DNA from: Prado023 sp963798745
GTDB lineage: Bacteria > Actinomycetota > Actinomycetes > S36-B12 > CAIYMF01
DNA: 64,000 nucleotides
Direction: 5' to 3'
NCBI GenBank assembly: GCA_963798745.1
Contig: CAWCUF010000003.1
Coordinates: 744,001 to 808,000 of the forward strand
Below the pieces are notes generated by a model. The model was not told the DNA's origin. It did not search any database and saw nothing but the letters and a program-made list of their open reading frames with translations. Shown piece by piece: positions 16,433 through 25,146 of the stretch (positions are counted from its first letter, which is position 1; each line of letters begins with the position of its first letter). The position numbers were made by a program, and so were the translations under genes.

Positions 16433-17197
16433 ATGCACCTTGCGGGGAGAGTACGGGCCGGGCAGGGACGTTCCAGCCGTCCCCTCGGCACGGTCCTCGC
16501 AGCACTCGCCCGAGGGGCGTGGTTCATCGAGGACGAGGTCAAGGCGATCTCCGATCTGGTCCCGTTCGGTGGTACCTGCGTGGACGTCGGCGCCGGCTAC
16601 GGCCTCTACACGGTGGCGATGGCCGCGGCCGTCGGCCCCAGCGGGACGGTCCACGCGATCGAGCCCCAACCGGATCCGAGCCGTGTTCTCGACGCCGTCG
16701 TGCGCGTGTGCGGGGCGCAGGGGCGAGTGGTGCGCCACGACCTCGCGCTCAGTGACCGGCCGGGAACATCGATGCTCAGCGTGCCGATCCGACGCGGGCG
16801 CGCGGTCCACGGCCGGGCGTTCGTCACCCGGGGTGCACTGCATGCCGGGCCGAACGCGGTGGAGTTCAACGCCGAGCGCAGCAACCCGGTCCGGCTGTCG
16901 ACCCTCGACGAGCTGGCCGAGCAGCAGGACCTCACCCGGCTCGACATGATCAAGGCCGATGTCGAGGGCGCCGAGCTGAAGGTCCTGAGCGGGGGGGTGC
17001 GCACGATCGATCGGTTCCGACCGACAGTGCAGCTCGAGATCGAGGAGCGCCATCTGGGCAAGTTCGGAAGCACCGTGGCCGACGTGACCGGATTCCTCCT
17101 CGACCGTGGATACACCATGCACGGTTGGACCCGCAGCGGGTGGCACCCGGCAGCGACGGCCATGTCGGCCCCGCGCAACTACCTGTTCAGGCCGTGA
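16433..17197 (+). CDS. FkbM-family SAM-dependent methyltransferase
   Basis: A protein of about 254 residues with a Rossmann methyltransferase core: CVDVGAGYGLYTVAMA (motif I), VHAIEPQPDPSRVL (acidic end of strand 2), and the FkbM signature LDMIKADVEGAELKVLSGG, followed by LEIEERHL. FkbM-type enzymes put methyl groups on hydroxyls of sugars or polyketides. An ATG 30 bases upstream is an alternative start. It stands alone, divergent from the SorC-family regulator, and its substrate cannot be inferred. Confidence 0.85.
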   Translation: MHLAGRVRAGQGRSSRPLGTVLAALARGAWFIEDEVKAISDLVPFGGTCVDVGAGYGLYTVAMAAAVGPSGTVHAIEPQPDPSRVLDAVVRVCGAQGRVVRHDLALSDRPGTSMLSVPIRRGRAVHGRAFVTRGALHAGPNAVEFNAERSNPVRLSTLDELAEQQDLTRLDMIKADVEGAELKVLSGGVRTIDRFRPTVQLEIEERHLGKFGSTVADVTGFLLDRGYTMHGWTRSGWHPAATAMSAPRNYLFRP

Positions 17198-17328
17198 GCA
17201 GCCAGGTCGCAGGCCGCGTCGTGGGGATGTTCCGACGGACGCAGCCCGGCGGTCGGACGACTCGTACCAAGCACGGGCGCGTCCACGACGACTAGCATGG
17301 CCGCGTCGCCGGACTTCGGAGGTCTCCA

Positions 17329-17721
17329 GTGAGAGCCCGCATCGTCGCGCCACTGCTGCTGCTCGTGCTCGCGCTCGCCGGGTGCGGCCAGGCCGAAGGG
17401 GCGCTGGACCAGGCCCGCAGTCTGCAGGAGAAGATCGACAACGTCCGATGGTGCTCTGACGTCGTGCGCCTCGCTGCGGCCGTCGACTCCGCCAACCCGG
17501 AGGCAGCCCGCAACCTCGTGGACGCCCTCGAACGGACCGGTCCCGAGGATCTCACCGCGGACGTCGAGGTTGTCCGGACAGCGGTCGAGAAGATCGAGGC
17601 CGGTGACACCGAGGCCAAGGACCTTCCCAGCAAGAAGGTGAACGCCGCCGTGGAACGCCTCACGGACGCCGTCGAGGCGAGGTGCGCCGGCGAGATCGGT
17701 TCCCAGTTCAGCAACGACTGA
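17329..17721 (+). CDS. Small lipoprotein
   Basis: A 130-residue protein with a GTG start after a good GGAGG site. A lipoprotein signal ends at the lipobox LALAGC (Cys at residue 19). The mature part is helical and charged, with two further cysteines (CSDVV and RCAGE) that could pair. It is expected to be anchored on the outer face of the membrane. I recognise no domain. It ends about 330 bases before the DUF4956 operon. Confidence 0.7.
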   Translation: MRARIVAPLLLLVLALAGCGQAEGALDQARSLQEKIDNVRWCSDVVRLAAAVDSANPEAARNLVDALERTGPEDLTADVEVVRTAVEKIEAGDTEAKDLPSKKVNAAVERLTDAVEARCAGEIGSQFSND

Positions 17722-18054
17722 TCACTGCCGCCCGGCTGAGATCGAACGGGATGGCCACCGGCCCGCGGGCCAGACGATCGTTGCCACATCCCTGACCGTC
17801 GTCGCGGACCGGGGTGCACTCCGCCCAGCACCGGCGAGAGCGCGACTGCCACCCCTGGCGCACGCGCTCAGCAGCGTCAGACGCCGGGCGATGACGTCGT
17901 CTGGCACCGCGCGGGTGGGTGGATCCGGGGACGTCGGAACCGTGTTTCGGCGACTCCACAGCCACCGTCCGGCTGGCTCCCAGGGACCTCACAGGTTCGC
18001 ACGGTGTCATGGATGCATCCGAGCCCACAGAACCGACCTGCAGAGGAATCCCCC
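17722..18054. promoter_or_regulatory. Upstream region of the DUF4956 operon with a CTCACAG element
   Basis: No gene is recognisable here. CTCACAG occurs at 17988-17994, and a weaker match (GCACGGT) follows at the same 11-base period seen before the response-regulator gene at 7827. A CTCCACAG lies at 17953-17960. These are candidate binding sites for the OmpR-type regulator. The operon start codon follows at 18055. Confidence 0.45.
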
Positions 18055-18690
18055 ATGTCCGTCTTCGTCTTCATCGCCGCCGACCTGATCGCCGTCTCCA
18101 TCATGGTCTTCTGCCTGTACTTCCCCCGACACCGCCGCCGTGACCTCATCGTCGCCTTCCTGTCGATCAACGTGGGCGTGATGGGCGTCACCTACGCCAT
18201 GGCCACCACGGACCTGTCACTCGGCTTCGGCCTGGGGATCTTCGCGGTACTGTCGATCATTCGCCTGCGGTCCAACGAGATGGACCACGCCGAGATCGCC
18301 TATTACTTCACAGCTATCGCCCTGGGCCTGCTGGGCGGCTTCCCCTCGATCTCGCCCGCTGTGAGCTTCACGCTCATGACCGTGCTGCTGGTTGTCATCG
18401 CGGTGGGCGACAGCCCCGCGCTGTTCCCCCACGCCCGCCAGCAGACGATGGTGCTGGATCGTGCCGTCACCAACGAGGCGGCGGCTCGCGACCTGCTCGG
18501 CGCCCTCCTGGGTGCCCGCATCGACCGGGTGACGGTGCGCAAGGTCGACCTGGTGTCCGAGACCACAGTGTGCGACGTGCGCTTCACCCTGCCCGACACG
18601 CACCGTGGGGGCGCCGACGACTCTCGAGCAGACCTCGACTCGGCCGCGGGCGAGACCCTGGCTGGCGCGACCGTGGCGGGTGCGCGATGA
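18055..18690 (+). CDS. DUF4956-family membrane protein
   Basis: A 211-residue protein with three or four membrane helices in the first 130 residues. A cytoplasmic domain of about 80 residues follows, with a small alpha/beta, ferredoxin-like look (RDLLGALLGARIDRVTVRKVDLVSETTVCDVRF). The block LSLGFGLGIFAVLSIIRLRS is typical of DUF4956. Proteins of this family are encoded next to VTC-domain polymerases and CotH or carbohydrate-binding proteins, as here. Its stop overlaps the next start by four bases. It probably anchors or feeds the VTC enzyme at the membrane, which is inferred from context only. Confidence 0.85.
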   Translation: MSVFVFIAADLIAVSIMVFCLYFPRHRRRDLIVAFLSINVGVMGVTYAMATTDLSLGFGLGIFAVLSIIRLRSNEMDHAEIAYYFTAIALGLLGGFPSISPAVSFTLMTVLLVVIAVGDSPALFPHARQQTMVLDRAVTNEAAARDLLGALLGARIDRVTVRKVDLVSETTVCDVRFTLPDTHRGGADDSRADLDSAAGETLAGATVAGAR

Positions 18691-19466
18691 CCGCCTGGAT
18701 GGATGCGGTGCACACCTTCGACGCACGCTCCCTCGATGAGGTGAACCAGACAGCGGCGCTGCAGACCAGGGTCGACCGCAAGTACCTCGTGCAACCACGC
18801 ACCTGGGAGGGCGTGCTCGCCTCGCTCGATGAGCAGCCCAGCGTGCTCGAGATCGATGGCCGCCGCAGCTTCCACTACTCCTCCACGTACTTCGACACTC
18901 CCGAGCTGGACAGCTACCGGGACGCGGCCCGCAAGCGTCCTCGCCGCTACAAGGTGCGGACCAGGCGCTACCTGGACACCGGCACGAGCGCGGTCGAGGT
19001 GAAGGTGCGCTCCTTGTCGGGGACCACGGCCAAGACCCGGCTCTGGCTGGACGACGAGACCTCGATGAGGCCGGGCTCGCTGCCGCTGGCCGCTGTCGCG
19101 TTCGTCGGTGGGTTCGACATCGTCGGCGACCGGGTGCACGACCTGACCGAGGTGTTGACGACGTCCTACGAGCGCGTGACGCTCGTGACCGCCGATGCAC
19201 GGGTGACCACCGACCGGGGTGTGGCAGCGATCGACGCCTACGGCGATCACATGGACTACGGCGACCTGCTGGTCGTCGAGACCAAGTCACCCGGCCGCGC
19301 GGGTGCGGTCGACCGCGCGCTGTGGGCGAGCGGCACCCGCCCCAGCCGGATCAGCAAGTACTGCACGTCGCTCGCGGCGCTGCGGCCCGATCTTCCCTCG
19401 AACAGGTGGTCGCGCACTCTGCGCCGCCACGTCCCCACTCCCGCAGCGCACGCCGCGGCCGCCTAG
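18687..19466 (+). CDS. VTC-domain (polyphosphate polymerase-like) protein
   Basis: A 259-residue soluble protein with the triphosphate-tunnel-metalloenzyme pattern of VTC domains. It shows TRVDRKYLV at the start, SSTYFDTPELDSYRD, the basic strand RRYKVRTRRYLDTGTSAVEVKV, RVTLVTADARVTTDRG and the closing VVETKSPG. Alternating Arg/Lys/Glu in these strands line the tunnel in yeast Vtc4, which makes polyphosphate from ATP. The key basic and acidic residues are kept, so catalysis is plausible. It is coupled by a four-base overlap to the DUF4956 gene. Confidence 0.88.
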   Translation: MTAWMDAVHTFDARSLDEVNQTAALQTRVDRKYLVQPRTWEGVLASLDEQPSVLEIDGRRSFHYSSTYFDTPELDSYRDAARKRPRRYKVRTRRYLDTGTSAVEVKVRSLSGTTAKTRLWLDDETSMRPGSLPLAAVAFVGGFDIVGDRVHDLTEVLTTSYERVTLVTADARVTTDRGVAAIDAYGDHMDYGDLLVVETKSPGRAGAVDRALWASGTRPSRISKYCTSLAALRPDLPSNRWSRTLRRHVPTPAAHAAAA

Positions 19467-19477
19467 AAGGGCCTGAC

Positions 19478-21373
19478 ATGAAACGCCCCTCCACCTTCCT
19501 CGCCGGTCTCACGATCTCCGCCACACTCGTCCTCGGCGGATGCAGCACCGGCGTAGGCACGACGACGAGCTCCGTGGACGCCGAGACGTCCGTCGTCCCC
19601 GCAGCGTCGGTCAGCGGAGCCATCGCCGAGCTGAGCTACGCGGACCTCGACATCGACGACGCGAACCTGTCCATCGACACCGCCGATGCGGTGGACGTGA
19701 CGCTCGCCAACGGCGCGTCGGCGGGCGGCAGCGGCGTCGAGGTCGACGGCGACCTCGTGACGATCACCGAGGCAGGCACCTACTCAGTCAGCGGCACGCT
19801 GTCCTCGGGTTCCCTTGTCGTCGACGCCTCCGACGGGATCGTCAACCTGGTGCTCGACGGCGTGGACATCACGGCCGCGGACGTGGCCGCGATCAACGTG
19901 GTGAACGCCGGTCAGGTGGTCGTCTGGCTCGTTGACGGCTCGGAGAACGTCCTGGCTGACACAGCCGATGCCGTGATCGACGAGGCCGTCGAGGACGCGC
20001 CGAACGCGACGCTCTTCTCGACCGCCGACCTGTGGATCGCCGGGGACGGCGGGCTGTCGGTCACCGCGCACGCCGCCGACGCCATCACCTCGAAGGACAC
20101 CCTGGTCCTGGCCGGCGGAGACGTGGCCGTGGCGGCAGCGGACGACGGCGTGCGCGGCAAGGACCACCTGGTGATCACGGGCGGAACGCTCGAGGCCGAC
20201 GTCGAGGGCGACGCGCTGCGATCCGACAACGAGTCGGTCGCCGACGACCCCGACGCTGCGGTGGGCGTCGTGTGGATCGATGGCGGAACGCTGGACCTGA
20301 CCTCGGGCTCGGACGCGGTCGATGCCGCACGCCAGGTCACGGTGGCCAGTGGCGATGTGACTATCGCCGCGGGTGATGACGGTCTGCACTCGGACGGCGT
20401 CCTGCGCATCGAGGGTGGCAACGTGACCATCACCGAGAGCGTCGAGGGCATCGAAGGTGCCTACATGTACCTGTCCGGCGGGGATGTGTCGGTCGTTGCC
20501 ACTGACGACGGCATCAACGTGGCCGGTGGCGTGGAGGAGGTCACTGCGACGACCGACGCGATCACCAGCACGGATCAGGGCGCCACCGTCGACCCGGGCA
20601 CCGCCGTCGATCCCGGCACCTCCGCGGGTGCCCCGCCGATGGGCGACGCGACCGCGGATGGCCCGCCGGCAGGTGGACCACCCGTGGGTGACTCGGCCGC
20701 CGGTGGCCCGCCCATGGGCGGCGCGGCCGGCGACGCGGCTGCCGGTGGCCAGCTGGCGCCGGGCGGCACCGGGCCGGACAGCCGGTCCAGCACGACGGAT
20801 GCCGTCGACGACCTCAGCTCGCTCACCGTGTCCGCGATGCAGGGCAGCGGCTTCGGCGGCCCCGCGGAGGGCGACAACGGCAGCAGGATCCTGGCGGTCA
20901 GCGGTGGGGCCTATGTGCTGGACACGATGAGCGATGGCGTGGACGTCAACGGATCCATGACCATGACCGGCGGGACAATCGTGATCTCGAGCACGGACGA
21001 CGCCCGCAACGGCGCCCTCGATGTGGACGACACGTTAACCATCTCTGGCGGCACGCTCGCAGCGAGCGGCACATCGGCCATGGCGGTCGCACCCGGGGAT
21101 GACTCGACGCAGGCCACGCTCGCGATCACGTTCAGCGCCACGGTGCCGGCGGATACCGTCATCACGATCGCGGACCCCGACGCAGCGGAGATCGCGTCGT
21201 TCACCACCCAGCGGGACTCGCAGTCGTTCATCTTCTCCTCAGACGCACTGGTCGGCGGGACCGACTACGCCGTCTCGGTGGGCGGCGAGACCTCGGGGAC
21301 CAGCATCGGCTCCTTGGTGCTCGACGGCACGACCACCGGTGGCGACACGATCGGTACCGTGCAGGCGTCCTAG
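19478..21373 (+). CDS. Carbohydrate-binding-domain (Cthe_2159-like) surface lipoprotein
   Basis: A 631-residue lipoprotein (lipobox LVLGGC). After a Ser/Thr linker comes a right-handed beta-helix-like array whose turns repeat the theme LxIxGGxxxVxAxDDGVxG, e.g. LVLAGGDVAVAAADDGVRG and LRIEGGNVTITESVEGIEG. The array is broken near residues 370-440 by a Pro/Gly/Ala-rich low-complexity segment (GAPPMG, GGPPMGG), then resumes. Cthe_2159-like proteins bind acidic polysaccharides. It closes the DUF4956-VTC operon, 11 bases downstream. The relic at 10150 is its paralogue. Confidence 0.85.
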   Translation: MKRPSTFLAGLTISATLVLGGCSTGVGTTTSSVDAETSVVPAASVSGAIAELSYADLDIDDANLSIDTADAVDVTLANGASAGGSGVEVDGDLVTITEAGTYSVSGTLSSGSLVVDASDGIVNLVLDGVDITAADVAAINVVNAGQVVVWLVDGSENVLADTADAVIDEAVEDAPNATLFSTADLWIAGDGGLSVTAHAADAITSKDTLVLAGGDVAVAAADDGVRGKDHLVITGGTLEADVEGDALRSDNESVADDPDAAVGVVWIDGGTLDLTSGSDAVDAARQVTVASGDVTIAAGDDGLHSDGVLRIEGGNVTITESVEGIEGAYMYLSGGDVSVVATDDGINVAGGVEEVTATTDAITSTDQGATVDPGTAVDPGTSAGAPPMGDATADGPPAGGPPVGDSAAGGPPMGGAAGDAAAGGQLAPGGTGPDSRSSTTDAVDDLSSLTVSAMQGSGFGGPAEGDNGSRILAVSGGAYVLDTMSDGVDVNGSMTMTGGTIVISSTDDARNGALDVDDTLTISGGTLAASGTSAMAVAPGDDSTQATLAITFSATVPADTVITIADPDAAEIASFTTQRDSQSFIFSSDALVGGTDYAVSVGGETSGTSIGSLVLDGTTTGGDTIGTVQAS

Positions 21374-21428
21374 CGAGGCAGAGCAGCCGGACGGACGGCG
21401 CCCCGGTGCCCGGTCCGAGCACCTGGAG

Positions 21429-22562
21429 TCAGGGCGCTGGCACCTCTGGTGCCTCGTTGGTGCGGGACCGCCAGGCCAGCCGTCGGCGCAGCCACAGCGA
21501 GACGTACACGAGGCCGACGAGCGCCGGGACCTCGATCAGCGGGCCTATCACCCCGGCCAGCGCCTGGCCGGAGGTGACCCCCCACACGCCGATGCTCACC
21601 GCGATCGCCAACTCGAAGTTGTTGCCCGCGGCGGTGAAGGCCAGGGTCGCGGTCCTGCGGTAGCCGAGCCGGGCGCGCCGACCGACGAGGAACGACACCC
21701 CCCACATGATCGCGAAGTAGGCCAGCAGCGGGATGGCGATCAGCAGGACCGACAGCGGATCGGTGAGGATCGCCTCGCCCTGCAGGGCGAACATCACCAC
21801 GATCGTGAACAGCAGGCCGTACAGCGCCCACGGACCGATCCGGGGCAGGAACGTGTGGTCGTACCAGTCCGCGCCCCTGCGCGGGCGCAACGTGCGCCGG
21901 GTCAGGTACCCGGCAGCCAGTGGGATACCCAGGAAGATCAGCACCGACACGGTGATCTGCGCGGTGGAGAACACGACGTCCTCGGTGGGCAGGCCCAACC
22001 AGCCGGGCAGGATCGCCAGGTAGAACGTGCCCAGCAGTGCGTAGCCGAGCACCTGGAACACCGAGTTGATCGCCACCAGCAGGGCCGCGGCCTCGCCGTC
22101 CCCGCACGCCAGGTCGTTCCAGATCAGCACCATCGCGATGCACCGGGCCAGCCCGATCACGATCAGGCCGGTGCGGAACTCGGGGTAGTCGTAGAGGAAC
22201 ACCCACGCCAGTGTGAACATGAGTGCCGGACCGATCAGCCAGTTGAGCAGCAGCGAGGACCAGAGCATCGGCTTGTCCCCGGTCACGTGGCCCATGTCCT
22301 CGTAGCGCACCTTGGCCAGCACCGGGTACATCATCAGCAGCAGCCCGATCGCGATCGGCAGCGACGTCTGCCCGATCTTCACCGCGTCCAGGACATCCTG
22401 GATGCCGGGAATCGCCCGGCCGAGCAGCAGTCCGCTGACCATCGCCAGCAGGATCCACACCGGCAGGAACCGATCGAGGGTCGACAGCCGGGCCATCACG
22501 GCCGCCTCGGACTGATCGGGGCCGTGCGTGGTGCGTCGTCCAGGTGTGGGGTGGGGGCCCAT
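21429..22562 (-). CDS. ACR3-family arsenite efflux transporter
   Basis: A 377-residue transporter with about ten membrane helices. It keeps the family blocks VLAKVRYED, LMFTLAWVFL and the fourth-helix LARCIAMVLIWNDLACGDGE, whose first Cys is essential in characterised Acr3 proteins. FTAAGNNFELAIAVSIGVWG comes near the end. It exports arsenite using the proton motive force. An AGGAG site fixes the start at 22562. It is the last gene of an operon with ArsR, a permease and a thioredoxin-like protein, and converges on the surface lipoprotein gene. Confidence 0.94.
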   Translation of the reverse strand: MGPHPTPGRRTTHGPDQSEAAVMARLSTLDRFLPVWILLAMVSGLLLGRAIPGIQDVLDAVKIGQTSLPIAIGLLLMMYPVLAKVRYEDMGHVTGDKPMLWSSLLLNWLIGPALMFTLAWVFLYDYPEFRTGLIVIGLARCIAMVLIWNDLACGDGEAAALLVAINSVFQVLGYALLGTFYLAILPGWLGLPTEDVVFSTAQITVSVLIFLGIPLAAGYLTRRTLRPRRGADWYDHTFLPRIGPWALYGLLFTIVVMFALQGEAILTDPLSVLLIAIPLLAYFAIMWGVSFLVGRRARLGYRRTATLAFTAAGNNFELAIAVSIGVWGVTSGQALAGVIGPLIEVPALVGLVYVSLWLRRRLAWRSRTNEAPEVPAP

Positions 22563-22574
22563 CGGAACTCCTGG

Positions 22575-22616
22575 GGGGTGGGTCAGTGCTGGGCGGGGTG
22601 GGTCAGTGCTGGGCGG
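22575..22616. repeat. Tandem duplication of 20 bases
   Basis: A unit of about 20 bases containing GGTCAGTGCTGGGC occurs twice head to tail between the thioredoxin-like gene and the ACR3 gene. One copy contains the stop codon of the former and the other is noncoding. It looks like a recent slippage event that lengthens the gap. Confidence 0.7.
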
Positions 22617-22845
22617 CGGTGATCAAGTCGCGGACCTCGGCGGTGCGCGGTACCCGTCCGGAGACCACGAGCTTCTCGTCGATCACCAGCGCGGGAGTGC
22701 TCATCACGCCGTAGCCGAGGATCGTGGGGTAGTCCTCGACCTTCTCGACGGTGGCGTCGACGCCGAGCTCGCTCAGGGCCTCCTTGGTGACCCGTTCGAG
22801 GTTCTTGCAGTTGTTGCAGCCGGGGCCGAGCACCTTGATGATCAT
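22603..22845 (-). CDS. Thioredoxin-like redox-active disulfide protein
   Basis: An 80-residue mini-thioredoxin. It opens MIIKVLGPGCNNCKN, with the CxxC redox pair directly after the first strand, and has the cis-proline loop VMSTPALVID. This matches the small 'redox-active disulfide protein 2' group found with arsenic and permease genes. It may reduce metalloid or disulfide bonds for the neighbouring permease. It sits between the permease and ACR3 genes on the same strand, so the order is ArsR, permease, thioredoxin-like protein, ACR3. Confidence 0.88.
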   Translation of the reverse strand: MIIKVLGPGCNNCKNLERVTKEALSELGVDATVEKVEDYPTILGYGVMSTPALVIDEKLVVSGRVPRTAEVRDLITAAQH

Positions 22846-22949
22846 GGTCGTTCCTCTCGTGTGGGTGTGCGTGTTGTGTTGTGCGGCTGTGCTGTGCAGT
22901 TGTGCAGTGCGTCGTGTCGTGCGCGGGCAGGGGGGGATCCGGGGTGGGC

Positions 22950-24002
22950 TCAGGCGACGACGGCGTTGAAGGTGTAGCCGACGACCACGATGCCGGTGGC
23001 GACCACGGCGATGAAGACCCCCAGGAGTCGAGGTTGCAGGACCCGGCGCAGCAGGATCATCTCCGGAAGCGACAGGGCCACGACGCTCATCATGAACGCG
23101 AGCACGGTGCCGATCGGAAGTCCCTTGGAGTACAGCACCTCCACCAGTGGCATCACCCCGGCCGCGTTGGAGTAGAGGGGCACCCCGAGTCCCACGGCCA
23201 CCAGTACCCCGAACGGGTTGCTGCCGCTGGCGTAGGTGGTGAAGAACTCGGTGGGAACCCAGCCGTGGATGATGGCGCCAAGGCCGATGCCGATAAGCAG
23301 GTAGGGCCATATCCGACGCAGGATGGACCCCACCTCCTCGAGGCCCATCTGGATCCGCTGGTCGAAGGTCAGGTTCGCGGTCGAGTCGAGGGTCTGCCCG
23401 CCGAGGGTGGTCTGGAACACGAACGGCTCCACCCACTTCTCCGCGTGCAGCCGACCCAGCACCCAGCCGCCCACGATCGCGATGACCAGCCCGGCCCCGA
23501 TGTACAGGGCGGTGATCTTCCAGCCGAACAGGCTGAACAGCAGCCCGATCGCGATCTCGTTGACCATCGGGGAGGCGATCAGGAAGCTCATCGTCACCCC
23601 GATGGGCACCCCGGCGGCGACGAACCCGATGAACGCGGGCACTGCCGAGCAGGAGCAGAACGGGGTGATCACGCCCAGCCCGGCGGCCATCACGTTGCCC
23701 ACCCCCTCGCGCCTGCCCCCGAGCAGGGCCCGGGTCCGCTCGATGCTCATGAACGAGCGCAGGACGGTGACGATGAAGATGATGCCGCAGAGCAGCAGGA
23801 CGATCTTGACGGTGTCGTAGAAGAAGAAGTGCAGGGTCTCGGTGAGCCGGGCTTCCGGGGCCATCCCGAACCCGTCGTAGAGCAGCCGGTCCCAGACCCG
23901 GGCGTTGACCCAGAACGCGGCGTACCAGGCCAGCGCGGCACCGGCCAGGGCCAGCCATCGCCCCCGTGTCGAGGTCGGCATGCGATCGAGCAGCGTACTC
24001 AT
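22950..24002 (-). CDS. Permease of the DUF318/ArsP type
   Basis: A 350-residue membrane protein of about eight to ten helices. It carries the hallmark ITPFCSCSAVPAFIGFVAAGVPIG, followed by SFLIASPMVNEIAIGLL, and a similar half-repeat later (YSNAAGVMPLVEVLYSKG). ArsP-type permeases export trivalent organoarsenicals; other members are uncharacterised. The CSCS cysteines could coordinate a thiophilic substrate. The ATG at 24002 overlaps the ArsR stop by four bases, so the two are coupled. About 100 bases separate it from the thioredoxin-like gene. Confidence 0.85.
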   Translation of the reverse strand: MSTLLDRMPTSTRGRWLALAGAALAWYAAFWVNARVWDRLLYDGFGMAPEARLTETLHFFFYDTVKIVLLLCGIIFIVTVLRSFMSIERTRALLGGRREGVGNVMAAGLGVITPFCSCSAVPAFIGFVAAGVPIGVTMSFLIASPMVNEIAIGLLFSLFGWKITALYIGAGLVIAIVGGWVLGRLHAEKWVEPFVFQTTLGGQTLDSTANLTFDQRIQMGLEEVGSILRRIWPYLLIGIGLGAIIHGWVPTEFFTTYASGSNPFGVLVAVGLGVPLYSNAAGVMPLVEVLYSKGLPIGTVLAFMMSVVALSLPEMILLRRVLQPRLLGVFIAVVATGIVVVGYTFNAVVA

Positions 24003-24313
24003 GGCCGATCGCCCAGCCTCCCGGGCAGCGCCCCTGCGAACCTGTCCCCGGCGTCGTCGGCCAGTGTGTAGTCCACCCAGCGCCCCCGCTTGGCGGCCGT
24101 GACGAGCCCGGCCTCGCGCAGCACCTTCAGGTGATAGGACAGCACGTTGGCCGCGACGCCCGCGACCGGCCTCAGGTCGCACACGCACATCGTGCCCGCG
24201 CGGGCGAGCGCGTCGACCAGCCGCCAGCGCACCGGGTCGGCCACCGCGGCCAGCAGCTGGGCGGCGTCATCCGGGTCGACCCGGGTCGTTTCGATCCGCA
24301 TTGCTTCGAGCAT
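23999..24313 (-). CDS. arsR: ArsR-family metalloregulator
   Basis: A 104-residue winged-helix repressor. It shows the ArsR arsenite-sensing motif CVCDL at the start of the recognition region, then NVLSYHLKVLREAGLVTAAKRGRWVDYTL. Two ATG codons four residues apart are possible starts; the first overlaps the operator, so the second (24301) may be the real one or the mRNA may be leaderless. As(III) or Sb(III) binding to the cysteines should release the repressor and switch on the permease, thioredoxin-like and ACR3 genes. Confidence 0.92.
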   Translation of the reverse strand: MLEAMRIETTRVDPDDAAQLLAAVADPVRWRLVDALARAGTMCVCDLRPVAGVAANVLSYHLKVLREAGLVTAAKRGRWVDYTLADDAGDRFAGALPGRLGDRP

Positions 24314-24322
24314 GATCGAAGC
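24303..24322. promoter_or_regulatory. ArsR operator, perfect inverted repeat
   Basis: GCTTCGA (24303-24309) and TCGAAGC (24316-24322) form perfect arms around six bases, overlapping the proposed ArsR start. Such TTCGA/TCGAA repeats are usual for ArsR-family sites. Confidence 0.7.
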
Positions 24323-24399
24323 GTACGCCTCTGAAGGGGCGAGCCCCTGGGCCGAAGGTCCCGGCTCGAGACATCAATCTGTCGTCCCGCGGCCATCCC

Positions 24400-24760
24400 C
24401 CGACCACCTGTTCCTGGCCTCCGTGCCAGGGCTGATCCGGGCTCGAAGCTGGCCGCGACGGAGTGGCCGTCCCGGGACGTGGCGATCACCGGGCTGGACG
24501 CCATGTCTGATGATCAGGCGTATCGGGCGATGGACCTGCTGGTGGAGGCTGATGCGACCGACCTGCTCTCGACCTCCGACCCGCAGCTACCTCCGCGCAG
24601 GTGGCCCTGGGCTACGAGAACCTCCTGGAGGCCGAGCGGGGGTGGGCCGGCTTGTCATCAGTCGGGACCAACTGGTCGCGACGATCCGCCTGTGGCCAAC
24701 CCGACTCCATCAACGACGCCCGCGTCATCGACACCGCCGACCCCACCATCGCAAAGGCCG
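24400..24760 (+). mobile_element. Relic of an IS1634-like transposase
   Basis: Short transposase segments appear in several plus-strand frames. DVAITGLDAMSDDQAYRAMDLLVEADA is followed closely by ALGYENLLEAERGW, a phrase typical of the C-terminal DDE region of IS1634-type transposases. The intervening hundreds of residues are missing and the frames do not connect. No terminal repeats could be recognised. It marks the left end of a region full of insertion-sequence debris. Confidence 0.6.
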
Positions 24761-25083
24761 CTGAGCTCGGCTTCCTGAGGCCGCTGCGCGACCAGCCCCG
24801 GCACTGGGGAGGTCCGCCGCATCCTCAAGGCGTACGTGGATGCACAAACCCTGGACGACTTCGCCGGCAAGCTGCGTCTGTACGCGCGAACCTCGGGTGC
24901 CGGGGCGAGCGGAGCCCACCATGAGTGACGCGCTGTTCTCCACCATTGATCTGACGTCACGCATTCTCAAGGCCGGCTACCGCCTTGACCGCGCCTGATC
25001 TCGACCTGGAACCCGATGTGCTGGCGAATGTGGCTGGTGGACTCGAGGATGTCCAGGTCCTCAGATCCGAGTGCTCCGAAGTG
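24761..25083. other. Degenerate sequence, no intact gene
   Basis: Two coding-like scraps are visible on the plus strand: EVRRILKAYVDAQTLDDFAG, and, after an ATG at 24921, ALFSTIDLTSRILKAGYRLD, with related residues continuing in another frame. I cannot name the parent genes. The stretch ends at the promoter of the InhA-like protease. Confidence 0.35.
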
Positions 25084-25112
25084 GTGACAACGCGGCCTCG
25101 TACGGCTAGGTT
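25084..25112 (+). promoter_or_regulatory. Promoter of the InhA-like protease gene
   Basis: GTGACA (25084-25089) and TAGGTT (25107-25112) are spaced by exactly 17 bases, close to the actinobacterial housekeeping-sigma consensus (TTGACA / TAnnnT). The protease ATG follows 35 bases later with a GAGGAG ribosome site between. Confidence 0.6.
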
Positions 25113-25146
25113 CAGCCCGTCATCCCCCATCCTGAGGAGTCAGTTG

